NCBI GenBank assembly: GCA_013400115.1 | Contig: VXBP01002899.1 | Span: forward strand, 1-64,000 | Direction of reading: 5' to 3' | DNA: 64,000 bases | From: Rhinopomastus cyanomelas | Lineage: Eukaryota; Chordata; Aves; Bucerotiformes; Rhinopomastidae | Shown here: positions 34,801-44,400 of the stretch, in pieces | How the letters are laid out: the number at the start of each line of letters is the position of its first letter | Position numbering within the stretch: the stretch's first letter is position 1 | The notes under the pieces: generated by a model | Databases searched by the model: none | What the model was told of the DNA's origin: nothing | What the model saw: only the letters and a program-made list of their open reading frames with translations | Made by a program: the position numbers and the translations under genes

Positions 34801-37179
34801 CGCTTCCAGCCGACAGAAGCAAGGAGCTCCGCGAGGCCAGAACGACAGAGGTACAGCTTTGCTTCCCTGGCTGAAAAAAAGGGGGGTTGTGTTCAAATTT
34901 TCACTTCTTTTCAATGTCTGGAGCTTTGAGAAGGGCAGAGGGGGTTTGTGAGGACACTAAACCCCGGTGTTTAGTGATAAATGAGTTCAATCCATTTGGA
35001 GTTTGTTTGTTCCATTAATGAATTAGCAGATAATGAAGAGGCGGCGGGGTTGGGTTTGTGATGCACTTGGGGACTGCAGATAGATGTTGAGTTTCTGCCT
35101 CTTTTCCTCTTCCTCTCCTGCTCCAGTCACCTTCTTGCCCTGCCTGGGTTTCTCTGTAGAATTTACTGGTATCTCCATGCTGAGTCTGTGCAGAGGCACC
35201 AGGACAGCCCTGTGTTTCCTCTTCAAGCAGGTTCTGCTGCAGACTGACATAAATACAAATCAGTGTGGATGGAAATACAGAAACATACTGGTCAGAATGG
35301 TTTTGTTCTTAACCATAACCATAATACCTTGAATATGCAGGTCGATCCTTCCCAATGCCAGGGCAGAACAGCCACATCCCTTCTCTCAGGCACGAGTTCC
35401 ATGCGATGTTCTTACTTGTAGCTCAGTGCTGGGAGCTTTTCTATGTTTCTGTGAGCTCTCTGTCCTCTTCCTGCCTCATTTTCCTCCACCAGATCACAGA
35501 ATCACAGAACTATTCAGGCTGGAGAAGACCTCTAAGATCATTGAGCCCAGCCCATGACCTAACATCAGCACAATGAGCTAGTCAGATGGTTTCACAGCTC
35601 TGGGGTGCCCATCACACGTTCACCTCCGAAGATCCACTAGAGTGGTTTTTGTGTTCCCCCTCATTCTTGTTCCTCTTTCCCTCCAGTGAGGATGGTGTTT
35701 CTTGTTTAAGTTAAGCTGGGTTTTGGGGTGTTGAAGCCAATGAAAATCATTGGTGCTGCTTTTATCGGGGAGACTTCTGAACCAGAGTAGCTGTTCCCAG
35801 TTGTCAGACCTCAACATCTGCTCCCTGGGCTTTGCACAGCAGGATCCGGTTCCTTAACTAGAAGGGTTGCACTTCCCCACCTGCTCTTGTCCTCTGTGGT
35901 GGCCATCTCCAAGGGGTGATGGCCTGTTGGGGATTTTTCAAACAGAAAACTACTGAGTTCTCTTTCATTGTTACATTGGTTGGGGTGATTGAGGTGATCC
36001 CCTGCCAGATCCTGATTCCACAGCACCTTTCTGTTCCATCTGATGTGACCAGACAACACCAAGTTGGGAGGTCAGTGTGCTGGAGGATAGTATCACATTC
36101 AGAGGGACCTGGACAGACTGCGTGGACGGGCTGAGGATGACTGTCTGGGTTTCAGTAGAGCCAAGTGGCAGGTCCTGCATTCTGGGCACAACAATCCCCT
36201 GCAGCGCTGCAGGCTGGGGTCAGGGTGGCTGGAAAGCTGTCTAGCAGAGAGGGACCTGGGGGTTCTAATTGACAGGCGGCTGAATGTGAGCCAGCAGGGT
36301 GTCCCAAGTAGCCAAAAAGGCCGGCGGCATCCTGGCCTGGATTAGAAACTGGGAGTCCAGCAGGAGCAGGGAGGTGATTGCCTCCCTGTGCTTAGCACTG
36401 GTGAGGCCACACCTTCAGTACTGGGTCCAGTTTTGATGACCTCAGTACAAGGGAGACATCGAGGTGCTGGAGTGAGTGCAGAGGAGGGCAGCGAAGCTGG
36501 TGAAGGGCCTGGAGAATCAATCTGATGAGGAGAGATGGAGAGAGTTGGGGCTGTTGAGCTTGAGGAAGAGGAGGCTGAGACCTCATTGCTCTCTACAGCT
36601 ATCTGAAAGGTCATTGTAGAGATGTTGGTGCTGGGCTCTTCTCGTAGGTCATTAGTGACAGAACCAGAGGGAAGGGCTTCAAGGTTCAACAGGGGAGGGT
36701 TAGACTGGACATCAGGAAGAAATTCTTCTTGGAGGAGTGGTCAGGGACTGGAATGGGCTGCCCAGGGTGGTGGCTGAGTCACCATCTCTAGATGAGTTTA
36801 AAAGATGCTTAGATTTAGTGTTGAGTGATCTGGTTTAGGGGTGACCTAGTGAGTCTTTTCCAACCTGAGTGATTCTGTGACAGGGAGGCTCTGTCTTTAC
36901 CAGGCAGGACCTATTATCCTCTCTTCCAGGAGGTTTGATTTAAACAGACCTGCTGCAAGAGCCACCGTCCCAGAGTCAGCCTGTACAACCCTCCCGCGGC
37001 ACTTCCTCGCGCCGTGGGGCGAGTTCAGCGGGCGGCTGCGTCTAACCCGACGGTTCCTCCCCGCAGACGTTCTCATCCTGGCGCTGGCCATCAGGGAGCT
37101 GACTGTGATGACGCGGCGGGTGCGGACGACGCTGTGGTGCGCGCTCCAGCTCACCCTCCCCAGAGCACCCCCCGAGTGA
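22745..37179 (+). CDS. MEIOC: MEIOC, meiosis-specific coiled-coil protein (8 exons)
   Basis: MEIOC is a germ-cell cytoplasmic protein that partners YTHDC2 (and RBM46) to stabilise meiotic and repress mitotic transcripts, sustaining prophase I. Exons: 22745-22840, 23773-23898, 25638-25798, 25918-26022, 27322-29161, 30565-30699, 34670-34850 and 37067-37179. All junctions are GT/AG and phases agree, giving about 918 aa (human about 952). Recognisable blocks are PKVAF (33-37), ERNDYGSETDLYGLVSDILE (about 132-151), the long disordered middle encoded by exon 5 (164-776), and the conserved C-terminal coiled-coil domain (about 751-915) with LHIRLEECYEQWRALEKERK, SNPSRVDRLIVDQLREQAR, TLLGKMERLR and RRKDEIVNAS. 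The C-terminus ends LQLTLPRAPPE, shorter than the human tail. The middle exon is divergent while the ends are conserved. The exon 1 donor is uncertain. CCDC43 lies downstream tail-to-tail. Confidence 0.93.
22885..23268 (+). repeat. CR1 LINE fragment, sense
   Basis: In MEIOC intron 1. AACTGGAGCCCAGGAAGTTC, TTGAACTGGATGATCCCCAT and GGGGTTCTGTGAC. Closely related to the copy at 17.94 kb. Confidence 0.85.
23350..23465 (-). repeat. CR1 3' fragment of the second subfamily, antisense
   Basis: CAGAATCTCTGGTTAAAAGA, GACCTTGAAGGTCCTCAAGT and AACACTGCCAGATTGCCACT. Confidence 0.7.
23773..23898 (+). CDS. MEIOC: MEIOC exon 2
   Basis: Acceptor CCCCCCTCTTTTGTAG, 42 codons beginning PKVAFRGGSCCW and ending GVYKSQ, donor CAG|GTCTTG (weak after +2). 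Matches the PKVAF...YKSQ block of vertebrate MEIOC. Confidence 0.85.
24240..24635 (-). repeat. CR1 LINE fragment, antisense
   Basis: AATCATAGACTTGGAAGGGA, GAGTTCCAACCTCCCTGCAT, TTCCAGGGCGTCAGCACCCT, then CTCCCTCAGCCTGTCCTCAT. In MEIOC intron 2. Subfamily with the TTCAGCACCCTCACA phrase, as at 26.58 and 42.4 kb. Confidence 0.87.
25638..25798 (+). CDS. MEIOC: MEIOC exon 3
   Basis: 161 nt after ATAACATGCAG; codes NEENLELPQTYGSSLS and YSAPVDSSFLCTPWSTY, ending in phase 2 at AG|GTAGTC. The PVDSS...PWSTY block is conserved in MEIOC. Confidence 0.93.
25918..26022 (+). CDS. MEIOC: MEIOC exon 4
   Basis: 105 nt after TTAATTTTCAG; codes IQPERNDYGSETDLYGL and VSDILEEQDKPQPYCAEG, donor GG|GTGAGT. Nearly identical to the human segment, so this is one of the most constrained parts. 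Confidence 0.95.
26460..26975 (-). repeat. Two nested or adjacent CR1 fragments, antisense
   Basis: A short terminus at 26465-26560 (AATCACAGAATTCTTTAGGT) precedes a second copy from about 26570 (AATCGTAGAGTCACTGAATG) running through CAGCATCTCAGCACCCTCAC to AGCCTGTCCTGAACTG. In MEIOC intron 4. Confidence 0.85.
27322..29161 (+). CDS. MEIOC: MEIOC exon 5 (large internal exon)
   Basis: 1,840 nt, acceptor TTGTCTTTCAAG, donor AAG|GTAAAA. Opens NCPSSLKSAWPMSTSR and closes ELHIRLEECYEQWRALEKER plus KK. About 613 codons, Ser/Asn/Phe/Tyr-rich and low in predicted structure, as in other vertebrates. No frameshift or internal stop despite its length, so the gene is under coding constraint. Confidence 0.95.
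29415..29790 (-). repeat. CR1 LINE fragment, antisense
   Basis: TTTTCACAGAACATTAGGGA, CCCCCTGCCACAGCAGGATC, CTTGGGCAGCCCCCTCCAGG and TTGCCCCTTGTCCTGTCATT. In MEIOC intron 5. Confidence 0.88.
30120..30402 (+). repeat. CR1 3' end, sense
   Basis: TAATGATAGGACAAGGGGCA, GGGGTTGTGGAGTCCCCTTC, AGGTCCTTTCCAATCCCTAA and TTCTGTGATTGTT. Its 5' part is complementary to the antisense copy 350 bp upstream, so the two could fold into an inverted-repeat hairpin in pre-mRNA. Confidence 0.88.
30565..30699 (+). CDS. MEIOC: MEIOC exon 6
   Basis: 135 nt after GTCTTTTCCTGCAG; codes TESTLAKNFQGKKVSS and PIPRLPSNPSRVDRLIVDQL, donor AGA|GTGAGT. It is part of the conserved C-terminal domain. Confidence 0.96.
31005..31490 (+). 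repeat. CR1 LINE fragment, sense
   Basis: GCTGGGCCCCCCTCTTCAAG, GGTTAGGTTGGATGTTAGCA, CCAGGGCAGTGGTGGAGCCT, AGGGCTTTTCCAACATCAGC, then GGGATTCTGTGAT. In MEIOC intron 6. Confidence 0.88.
31518..31570 (+). repeat. CR1 3' terminus, sense
   Basis: CAACTAGATGATCTTTTGAG, GTCCCCTCTAATCTGTAATG and ATTCCATGAT, a short tail just after another sense copy. Confidence 0.65.
34160..34285 (-). repeat. CR1 3' fragment with internal deletion, antisense
   Basis: CACAGCACATTAGGGACTGG, CCCCCTGCCACATTAGATGA, then directly CTGAGAAGAGCCTGGCTCAA; the middle of the element is missing. Confidence 0.8.
34670..34850 (+). CDS. MEIOC: MEIOC exon 7
   Basis: 181 nt after AATGCTCCTCAG; codes VVTLLGKMERLRSSPLH and IVNASSRQKQGAPRGQNDR, donor AGAG|GTACAG, phase 1. 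Confidence 0.96.
35495..35610 (-). repeat. CR1 3' fragment, antisense
   Basis: ATCACAGAATCACAGAACTA, TTCAGGCTGGAGAAGACCTC and ATGACCTAACATCAGCACAA. In MEIOC intron 7. Confidence 0.8.
36055..36885 (+). repeat. CR1 LINE fragment, sense, long copy
   Basis: About 830 bp from GTTGGGAGGTCAGTGTGCTG through GGTCCTGCATTCTGGGCACA, TTCAGTACTGGGTCCAGTTT and TTAGACTGGACATCAGGAAG to AGTCTTTTCCAACCTGAGTG and ATTCTGTGAC. It ends about 180 bp before the last MEIOC exon. Confidence 0.9.
37067..37179 (+). CDS. MEIOC: MEIOC exon 8 (stop)
   Basis: 113 nt after TTCCTCCCCGCAG; codes VLILALAIRELTVMTRRV and RTTLWCALQLTLPRAPPE then TGA. The domain end TALWCALQ-TLP is conserved; the extra human C-terminal tail is absent here. 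Confidence 0.94.
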
Positions 37180-38555
37180 CTTCTGCGCCAGGAAGGCGCC
37201 GCCGAGAACGTGGACGACGGCGGCGGCGGCGTTTTCTTCAGTCCAGGGGGTGACGGGAGCCAGCTCTGAGCACAGCCCCCACCCCTGCAGTGGGTGATTG
37301 TTTTTTAATTGCTTGTGAAGTTTGGGCTACTAAATATTGCTATTTAATGCTGTGTCTTGAGGAGAAGTTGGATTTGCTCTGAGAGCCTCTCGGGTTCTGC
37401 TTAAACGGTTAAAGCATCAGTCTGTAGTCAAGGCAAAGGGGTGATCGTTAACTTAAAACCTAATCAGACCAATTAATTAACAGCCAAGACATTAATTTTA
37501 ACTGCTTCAGGGGAATCCTGGGGGGAGACATGACACACGCAACTGTTCTGATAAAATTTAAGTTTTGCTTTAGGAAATAGGTTTTAACAATAATTATTCT
37601 TAACGACTTGTCTAACGAGGTGTCCACTAAGATCGTGATGAAGCAGTGGGGTTCCTTAGCAAACTAAAAGGAGGAGAAAAGGCCAGATCTGCTCAGAATA
37701 CCCAATATTCATGGAAAATCCAAATATTTAAAAGAGAAATATTTATGAATTTGAGATTTTAGAAGCTTAAGTTTGATGATAAGAGATGGAACTGGGTTCT
37801 ATTGAATGATTTGTGGGACAGATTCTGACTGCAGAACCAGGCAGCTGCCATGTGGTCCCCACAGGGGAAGAATGACCCTCTCTAATTTTAAAGTATTTAA
37901 CCAGAATCACCACGGGAGACACGCACTGAGTGTTGTTTTTAATGGCTTGACTGGAGAGACACAATTGGAGAGAGGTATCGCTGCGTTCTGAGATGGAGGC
38001 TTTCTTGCTGTTACTCTTTTCACTGGTTTGGTTTGAGATTTGGTTGTCGTGTTTTAGAGTGATAAATTTTAACCTGGCAGTTTCCAACAGCTTTTAAACT
38101 TGGGGGGTTTATCTGCACAGCTTGACCTGTTGTGGGATCGAAGTAACTTATTCCTAGCTGTGAGGTGTTGGGATTGTGTGGCTCAGGAGAGGTGAGGCTT
38201 AACAATTCCAGCATTGCCTGTATAATGTGTGGATTAAATTCATTCAGCTGTCCCTGCCTGAATCCCCTGGGGTGGGGGGCGTTCAGTGTCTCTGTTCTCC
38301 CCTCCTCTGGGGATCTGGATCCTCAAAAGGTGTGAAGGCACCACAGAAGTTATCACGGGATGACGTGAGAATGCAGCGCCAAGCGTTTGGTCACAGAGCT
38401 GACCCAAAGTGCTGCCTGAGCTCATCAGGGCGGCCGAGCAAAGTGCATCCTCACACCATGGGGTCCCGTGTCCGGCTCTGTTTGGCTGGCCCAGGGACTC
38501 GCTGCTGTCAAACAGCTGTGTCTGCAAAGAAATAAATTTGCTTTAGTTGGAAAAG
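37180..38555 (+). other. MEIOC: MEIOC 3' UTR (inferred), AT-rich
   Basis: AT-rich, CR1-free sequence from the stop codon to a canonical AATAAA at 38531-38536, followed by a GT-rich downstream element (GTTCTGTTCTGATTGTCATT). The UTR extent is inference. Confidence 0.5.
38531..38536 (+). promoter_or_regulatory. MEIOC: Polyadenylation signal, MEIOC
   Basis: AATAAA with a GT/T-rich element starting about 20 bases downstream; the first well-formed signal 3' of the MEIOC stop. Confidence 0.5.
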
Positions 38556-40144
38556 TTCTGTTCTGATTGTCATTGTGACCTCAGCACTGAGCGTGTCCCT
38601 TCATCAGCAGAGACTGCCATTTCCAGTTGTGAAGCAGTGGGGATACTGGAGTTCATGTCTGGCCGAGGGAAATGATGGCAACATCAGCCCAGCGCAAGGG
38701 AAGCAGTGTCTGCGGTGAAGCCAAGGTGGTGGTTGGTTTTTATCCTCTTCTATCAGGTTAGTTCTGGGCTCTGTTCTGCCAGAGAAGCTCAGATATCTGC
38801 ACTAGAAGCATGGCAGGAGCCTGTCTGGGGGGTTCCTGCCCTGTCGTCTTCTTCTTACTGGTACCAGTAAACCACTTCCCAGTACCCCCCCCGCAGTGTC
38901 TACTCACCAGCAGCAAAAGTTAGCGTCCCTGGGTTTGAAGGCAGAGCTCTGGCTTCACTGTGCTGTGATGTGATGCATTCAGGGGCTGCTCCTGCCCTTC
39001 CAGTGGGGTTGAGCTCTGTGTCTGCAGCCCCCCAGCTCCTCCTGGGATCCCAGCACTGCAGTAGGGAACTGCCTGGGTGAGGCCCTGCCAGTTGTGATTC
39101 TCCTGCTCTGCCCCAGGAGCTGATTAAACCCCCAGGGACTGGACCTGCCTTTGGGGCTGGGGCTCTGTCTCTGCCCCTCACATGGACTGGAACTGTGGGG
39201 TTGGGAGTGAAGCCTGTGCAGCCAGACACAATGAACCTCACCCCCACCCGTGCTGGGCTGTGGGGAGCTGAGGGTAAGGGTGATCGGCCCTCACCCCCTT
39301 CTCAGATCCACACAAACTTCTCACAGACACCTTGTGGCACAACTGGTGCAGCTGTTTGGTGTTTGACTGGTGTGAGCTGGCTATGGGGCAGGGGCTTCAG
39401 CTCTTGGTGCCCAGCTTAGGAACAGGGGCGACACCACAGCTGCTGCCGGAGCACTGGGGTGCACAGTGCCCTGGACAACCAACAGCTTCCCTAGCCTCTT
39501 GGGTTGCCAGGGCTGCTCCAGCCTAGAGCCCTCACCCAGCCTTGAGCCCATGGTTGTGTGAAGGAGAAAACAGGAGCTGGACAAGAGCTGTTGGTGCTGG
39601 ACTTGCAGCAGCCCTTGGTGTGGTGACACCCTCGCACCCTACCCACTGCAGCTGAGACCCAACATAGCTGAGCCTGGATGGTTGGGGTTGGCAGGGACCT
39701 TAGGGATCACCCATTCCTGCCCCTGCTGGGGGCAGTGACACCTCTCAGCAGACCAGGGTGCCCAGAGCCCCACCCAATCTGGCCCCAGGGATGATGGAGC
39801 AGCTACAGCCTCCCTGGGTTCTAGGGCCTTGGCACCCTCACAGGGAGGACTTTCTGCCTTAGATCTCATCTCAGTCTCCCCTCTTTCAGTTTAAAACCAC
39901 TACCCATGTCCTGTCACTGCAATCCTGATCCAAGTCCCTCCCCAGTTTGCTTTGTTCACCACCCTTGAGGCCCCATTGCAGCCACAGGAGCAAACGAGGA
40001 CTAGCACTGGGCTAGCACAGCCAGAGGGTGAGGGGAAACACCAGGACAGGAGCCTGGCCAAGAGGAGCCCCAAACCTCATCTCCAGGCACCACGATTGCT
40101 CAGCACAGACTCAGACAAAGGAACCCACTTCTTGGCCAACCAGC
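38556..40144. other. Convergent MEIOC/CCDC43 intergenic DNA
   Basis: Between the two inferred polyadenylation signals. Mostly unique GC-rich sequence without a supported ORF; a CR1 piece is at about 39665-39965. Confidence 0.5.
39660..39965 (-). repeat. Diverged CR1-like fragment, antisense
   Basis: AGCCTGGATGGTTGGGGTTG, CAGGGACCTTAGGGATCACC, CAGAGCCCCACCCAATCTGG and CACCCTCACAGGGAGGACTT. More diverged than other copies, hence older. Confidence 0.7.
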
Positions 40145-40150
40145 TTTATT
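40145..40150 (-). promoter_or_regulatory. CCDC43: Polyadenylation signal, CCDC43
   Basis: TTTATT on plus, AATAAA on minus, about 1.1 kb 3' of the CCDC43 stop and followed on the minus strand by a GT-rich stretch (GGTTGGCCAAGAAGTGGGTT). Confidence 0.5.
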
Positions 40151-40865
40151 GATCAAGTCCAGAGATAAAGCAGATACTCACACATGCAGCAGCAAGTTAA
40201 ACAGGAGGGCGGCTCTCTACCTGCCTGGTGCCAACAGTGAGTGATGGGGACAGGAGCCGCCTGCACCTGGGGCCCAGCACAGTGGCAGAGCGTGAAGCAG
40301 TGCAGGGGTGAGACACCCCCAATTCCTCCTCCCGCATCCCAAACACGGTGCAGCTCCAACTCACACTCAGCTTGCAGCATTCAACATCCTCCCCTGCAGA
40401 GGTGGGTGACACCGACACCAAAAAGGCTGGGAGCAGCAGGCTGGGAGCTCTTTGGGGGTGAGAGAAGCAACCAGCCCCCCCAGGCTGTGCCCAGTGCTGC
40501 CAGCCCCAGGCACAGGAACCACTGGGCAGCACCGTGTTCCAGCTACCAGACCCAAGTCTTAAAATAGCATGAAGGACTTGCCCGATGTGCTGCTGGCACT
40601 CCAGCCAGCGGCGTTTGCCGTCCCCAGAGCCCGCAGGCGATGCGCTCTGGTAGCTGCGCCTCATCGATATTTCATAACGTTTCTCTCACTGCAGAAGAGC
40701 TCGTGCCCTTGCCGAGGTCACTCCAAACCCTCAGCACAGCCAGGACCATGACAAGTATTTGCAAACACGCCTCTCTGGGCTAGTGTCAGTCACCAAGACG
40801 CTGCAGCAGCCACCTGGCCCAGCAGAAGGGGCTCTGCTCTGTCACAGCCCAGCTCAGGAGGCCCC

Positions 40866-40884
40866 TCTCTCTCTCTCTCTCTCT
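40866..40884. repeat. (CT)n microsatellite
   Basis: Nine uninterrupted CT dinucleotides followed by a C run, within the presumed CCDC43 3' UTR. Confidence 0.85.
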
Positions 40885-41245
40885 CCCCCCTCCACCAGGA
40901 TTCACTCTGCTTCAAGTGCTTAGAAGGAAACAAAACCAATCAATTCAAAAACCACAGACAGCATCACGTCACCACTCTTTGGTACAGATATTGGCCACAA
41001 GCACCGATGGGGACAGCTGACACCACAAGCACATGGCACACTGGGAGCTTGAGAAGTGCTTGAAGTTTCTGATCTGCTATGGAGAAAAGGAAAAAAAAAA
41101 AGAACCAGGAAGAAACCAAAACCCCAGGAATCGCTTCCCAAGAGCCACTCGCCAGCCACACGCCCACAATTTCTGCTGCTTTTTGAAACACACACCATAC
41201 TCAGAATTCATTTTATCCCTTCAGAGTCCAGCTGGCAACCAGCGG

Positions 41246-41462
41246 CTATCGCTTCCGCTCGCCCTTCTGTGTCCTTTTCTTCTCCTTCTCCTTCCGCTCC
41301 TGCTTGGCCAGCTTGTCCTTCTCTCGCTGCAGTTTATCCTGCTCCTTCTTCTTCTGGAACTCGTCTCGCAGCTGCTCCCGTTCCAGCTTCCTGGCGTTCA
41401 AGACATCCTCCACGTTGGTGTTTCGGAACAGCGCTGGCAGCGAGTTAAGGGCAGACAAGGCT
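41246..41462 (-). CDS. CCDC43: CCDC43 exon 4 (stop)
   Basis: 217 nt after GAAGTTCAGCCAG; codes ALSALNSLPALFRNTNVEDV and a Lys/Glu/Arg-rich coiled coil ending KGERKR then TAG. The C-terminal 65 residues are nearly identical to mammalian CCDC43. Confidence 0.95.
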
Positions 41463-44400
41463 CTGGCTGAACTTCAGAGCTCGGAGGCAGACAGCAGCTT
41501 GGGGCACGGGGATGGCTGGTTCTACCTTCCCCTGCGCCTTCTGGCTCCCACTTCAGAAGCAGGGAAGGAACTTGGGAATGAGGAGCAGAGAAAGAGGAGT
41601 CTCTGCTCCTTTGTCTAAATAGAAAAGTCAGCTAAAGGCACCAGCCCCAGAGAAGGATTTGTTCTACAAAAATCACATTGCTCTCAAGTTCTTAGGGCGG
41701 AGATGTCAAAACCAACTGGGTAAAACCTCTATAAACCTTTTGCCTCTGCAAGGAAAATAACTCTCAGGGTCCCACCTCCTCGCGTGGAGTCACTACAGCA
41801 GGGTAGCTGACAGGTGCTTTCGCACCCACACGTGTGTATGCAGCTATCAGCCGATCCCCGCCGGGGCCAGGAGCTCCCAGCTCAGGGGACAGGGTGGTGC
41901 AGCTCAGTGCTGCCAGGGCAGCTCTACTCGCCCCCTCCTGTCTTCCCTCCTGCTTTAGAGAAGAGCATCAGAGAGAGCAAACAGGTGTCTCCTCCGCTGT
42001 CTCCTACTCCGAACCACCAGCCAAGTAGACACAGGAATGATTTAGGTTTCAGTTCTTAATTAAGTGGTAAAAACCTGCTGGTGAGCTCAAGTCACATCCC
42101 AGAGCACTGCGGAGAGAAAGACTCAGGGTTCTCAGTCCTTAGTCACCCAAAGTGCAGCTGCACCCCAGCCTTAATTTCGGAGCAGTTTTGTTTCTGTGGC
42201 ACATTTCACAAATTCCTGCCATGATCCACCCCCAGTTAAGAGTAACCTGCTTCTCTGGGATGTGCTGTGATGGATCTGAATGATCCTTGTTAATGAGAAC
42301 GTGCTGGGAACCTTCACAGAGGGTGGAAGAGGGGAAGGAGTAACAGAGAAGAGAAATGAGAGAGGCTCAGTCCTGGCCACCCATGCAGGGAGCAGATAGA
42401 CCTCACAGAATGGCAGGGTTGGAGGGACCTTAAAGATCATCCAGTTCCAACCCCCCTGGAGAGGCAGGGACACCTTCACTAGATGATCAGGTCACTCAGG
42501 GCCCCAGCCAAACTGGCCTTCAACACTGCCAGGGATGTGGCAGCCACAACTTTCCTGGGCAACCTGTTCCTGCATCTCAACACCTCATGGACCTCAAACC
42601 TTATGATCAAGGTCAGGCTCTGTGAAAGATGAGAGACCCTCCAGCCTTAAAAGGAGGCCCCTACAGAAACAGGGAGGATCCTGAGGAAGGGTTGGAAACT
42701 GGTGGTGGACTCTGCCTTCCCTCCCAGCCCAGTCCCTGAGAAGTCAAAGGATACATTTTTCTGATCCAGCATTTACTGTCCCAGTCGACCCGTCCTGATC
42801 GTCCTCACCAGTGAGAGAATTAAGGAAACATGGACATCAGTGATGACCTTGTGCCTCCTACAGTCACACTTAACCTGTCAGACTACAGCTTTATGGAGCT
42901 CCAAGGGAGAAGCAATGAGTGGAGCCCGTGAAGGACCAGGTAAAGCACAAACCCCACGTTCAGCTCCCTGCTGTTGCTGCTCAACCCCCCCCTCCAGCTT
43001 TGCTCTTGGAGGAAGGATTTGTGCTGCAGCACGAGGAAGAGGGGACTGGAAACCCTCCCACTCTACTCTCTAATGAGGATCTTTTCAAGCAGTTTCTCAG
43101 CAGAAAGCAGGAGTTAAATTCCACAAATTAACTAACAAGCAGTTATGGGAGATGATTCACTGCTCTTCTGCTCCACTCCTGCACTGGGCAAACCTCACAC
43201 AGGCAGGAGTGTGGAAATGGTGGAGAAACAGCTCCTCACAGGAGCATCTGCCTGTGGTCCTCCCTCCCCAGACTAGGAGCTTCTGTGCTTTTCTTGCTGG
43301 AAATCATTTTATCGTGAAGAAGGAAGATTGAAAAGTTTCCCCCACTAGACACCACAGAGCTGGGGAGGTGATAGCTAGGAGACTGCTAACGACTGTTGTC
43401 TTTCAAAGCACCGGGTGTCGAGCAGCTCGGGGAAAGGATATTCCTCCTCGTCCGTCACGTTAGCGTACTGGGCCAGCAGAGCAGCTTTCCTCTGCTTTTC
43501 CTCCTGGGACACCTCCTTTGGCTTTACCACCATCCTGGCCTGCTTCTCCATCATGCTGGCGAGGGCCTTGAGCTCATCTGGGAAGGGCAAGAGGCAGAGC
43601 ATCGCTCAGGTCCAGCTCCGAGGAGCCGCAGGCTGCAGCTCCCAAAGGGTCCTGCCATCCCAGCTCACAGAGAAGCAGCTGGGGACAGTGAGCCACAGGG
43701 AGAAACCTCCTCCCAAAATATCCCACACCCCCCTCCCAGGCACCTTCTCACAAGTCCCTAGTCCTGCGAACCAGCTGTTTGGGCAATTCAGGCCAAGGAC
43801 TGAGGGTGCTGGAGCTGCCGAGGAGACACCAAGGGGTGGCTCAGGTCAGCAAGGAGGAATCCCCAACTCCCCCCGTGCCACAGTGCTCAGATACCACCTT
43901 CCCTGGCACAAGGGAACCTCCACAATGAAAACTCTGCCACCAGCGAGGCTGCAGCTAATGAACATCCATCCTACTCCAAACCGCAGCGCCTGCCAGCTCT
44001 ACGGGGCAACGCTCAACTAACCACAGACTCCAGACCACATCAGCGAGGATCTCTGAAACCCAGAGCAACCAGCAGCTGACTGACCTCTGCACACAGCAGC
44101 TCTGCTGCTGCTTTTCCAAGGGACATCTGGGGGCTGACCCCTCAGGTTTTTTTATTCTGCCACTCCGCGTCGATCCTGACTTCAGCGGGGATTTCTCTGA
44201 CACACTGAAACCTTCCTAACACAGGGAATGCTGCTCCCTTCTTCCTGAGACACCCAAGAGGTGCTGGAGCAGGTCCAGAGGAGCAACATGGATGGGGAAG
44301 GGACTAGAAGAAAAGGCTGATGAGGAGAGGCTGAGCAAGCTGGGGGTGTTTACCCTGGAGGACAGACCTTCTCCCTCTCTCCAACTCCCTGAAGGGAGGT

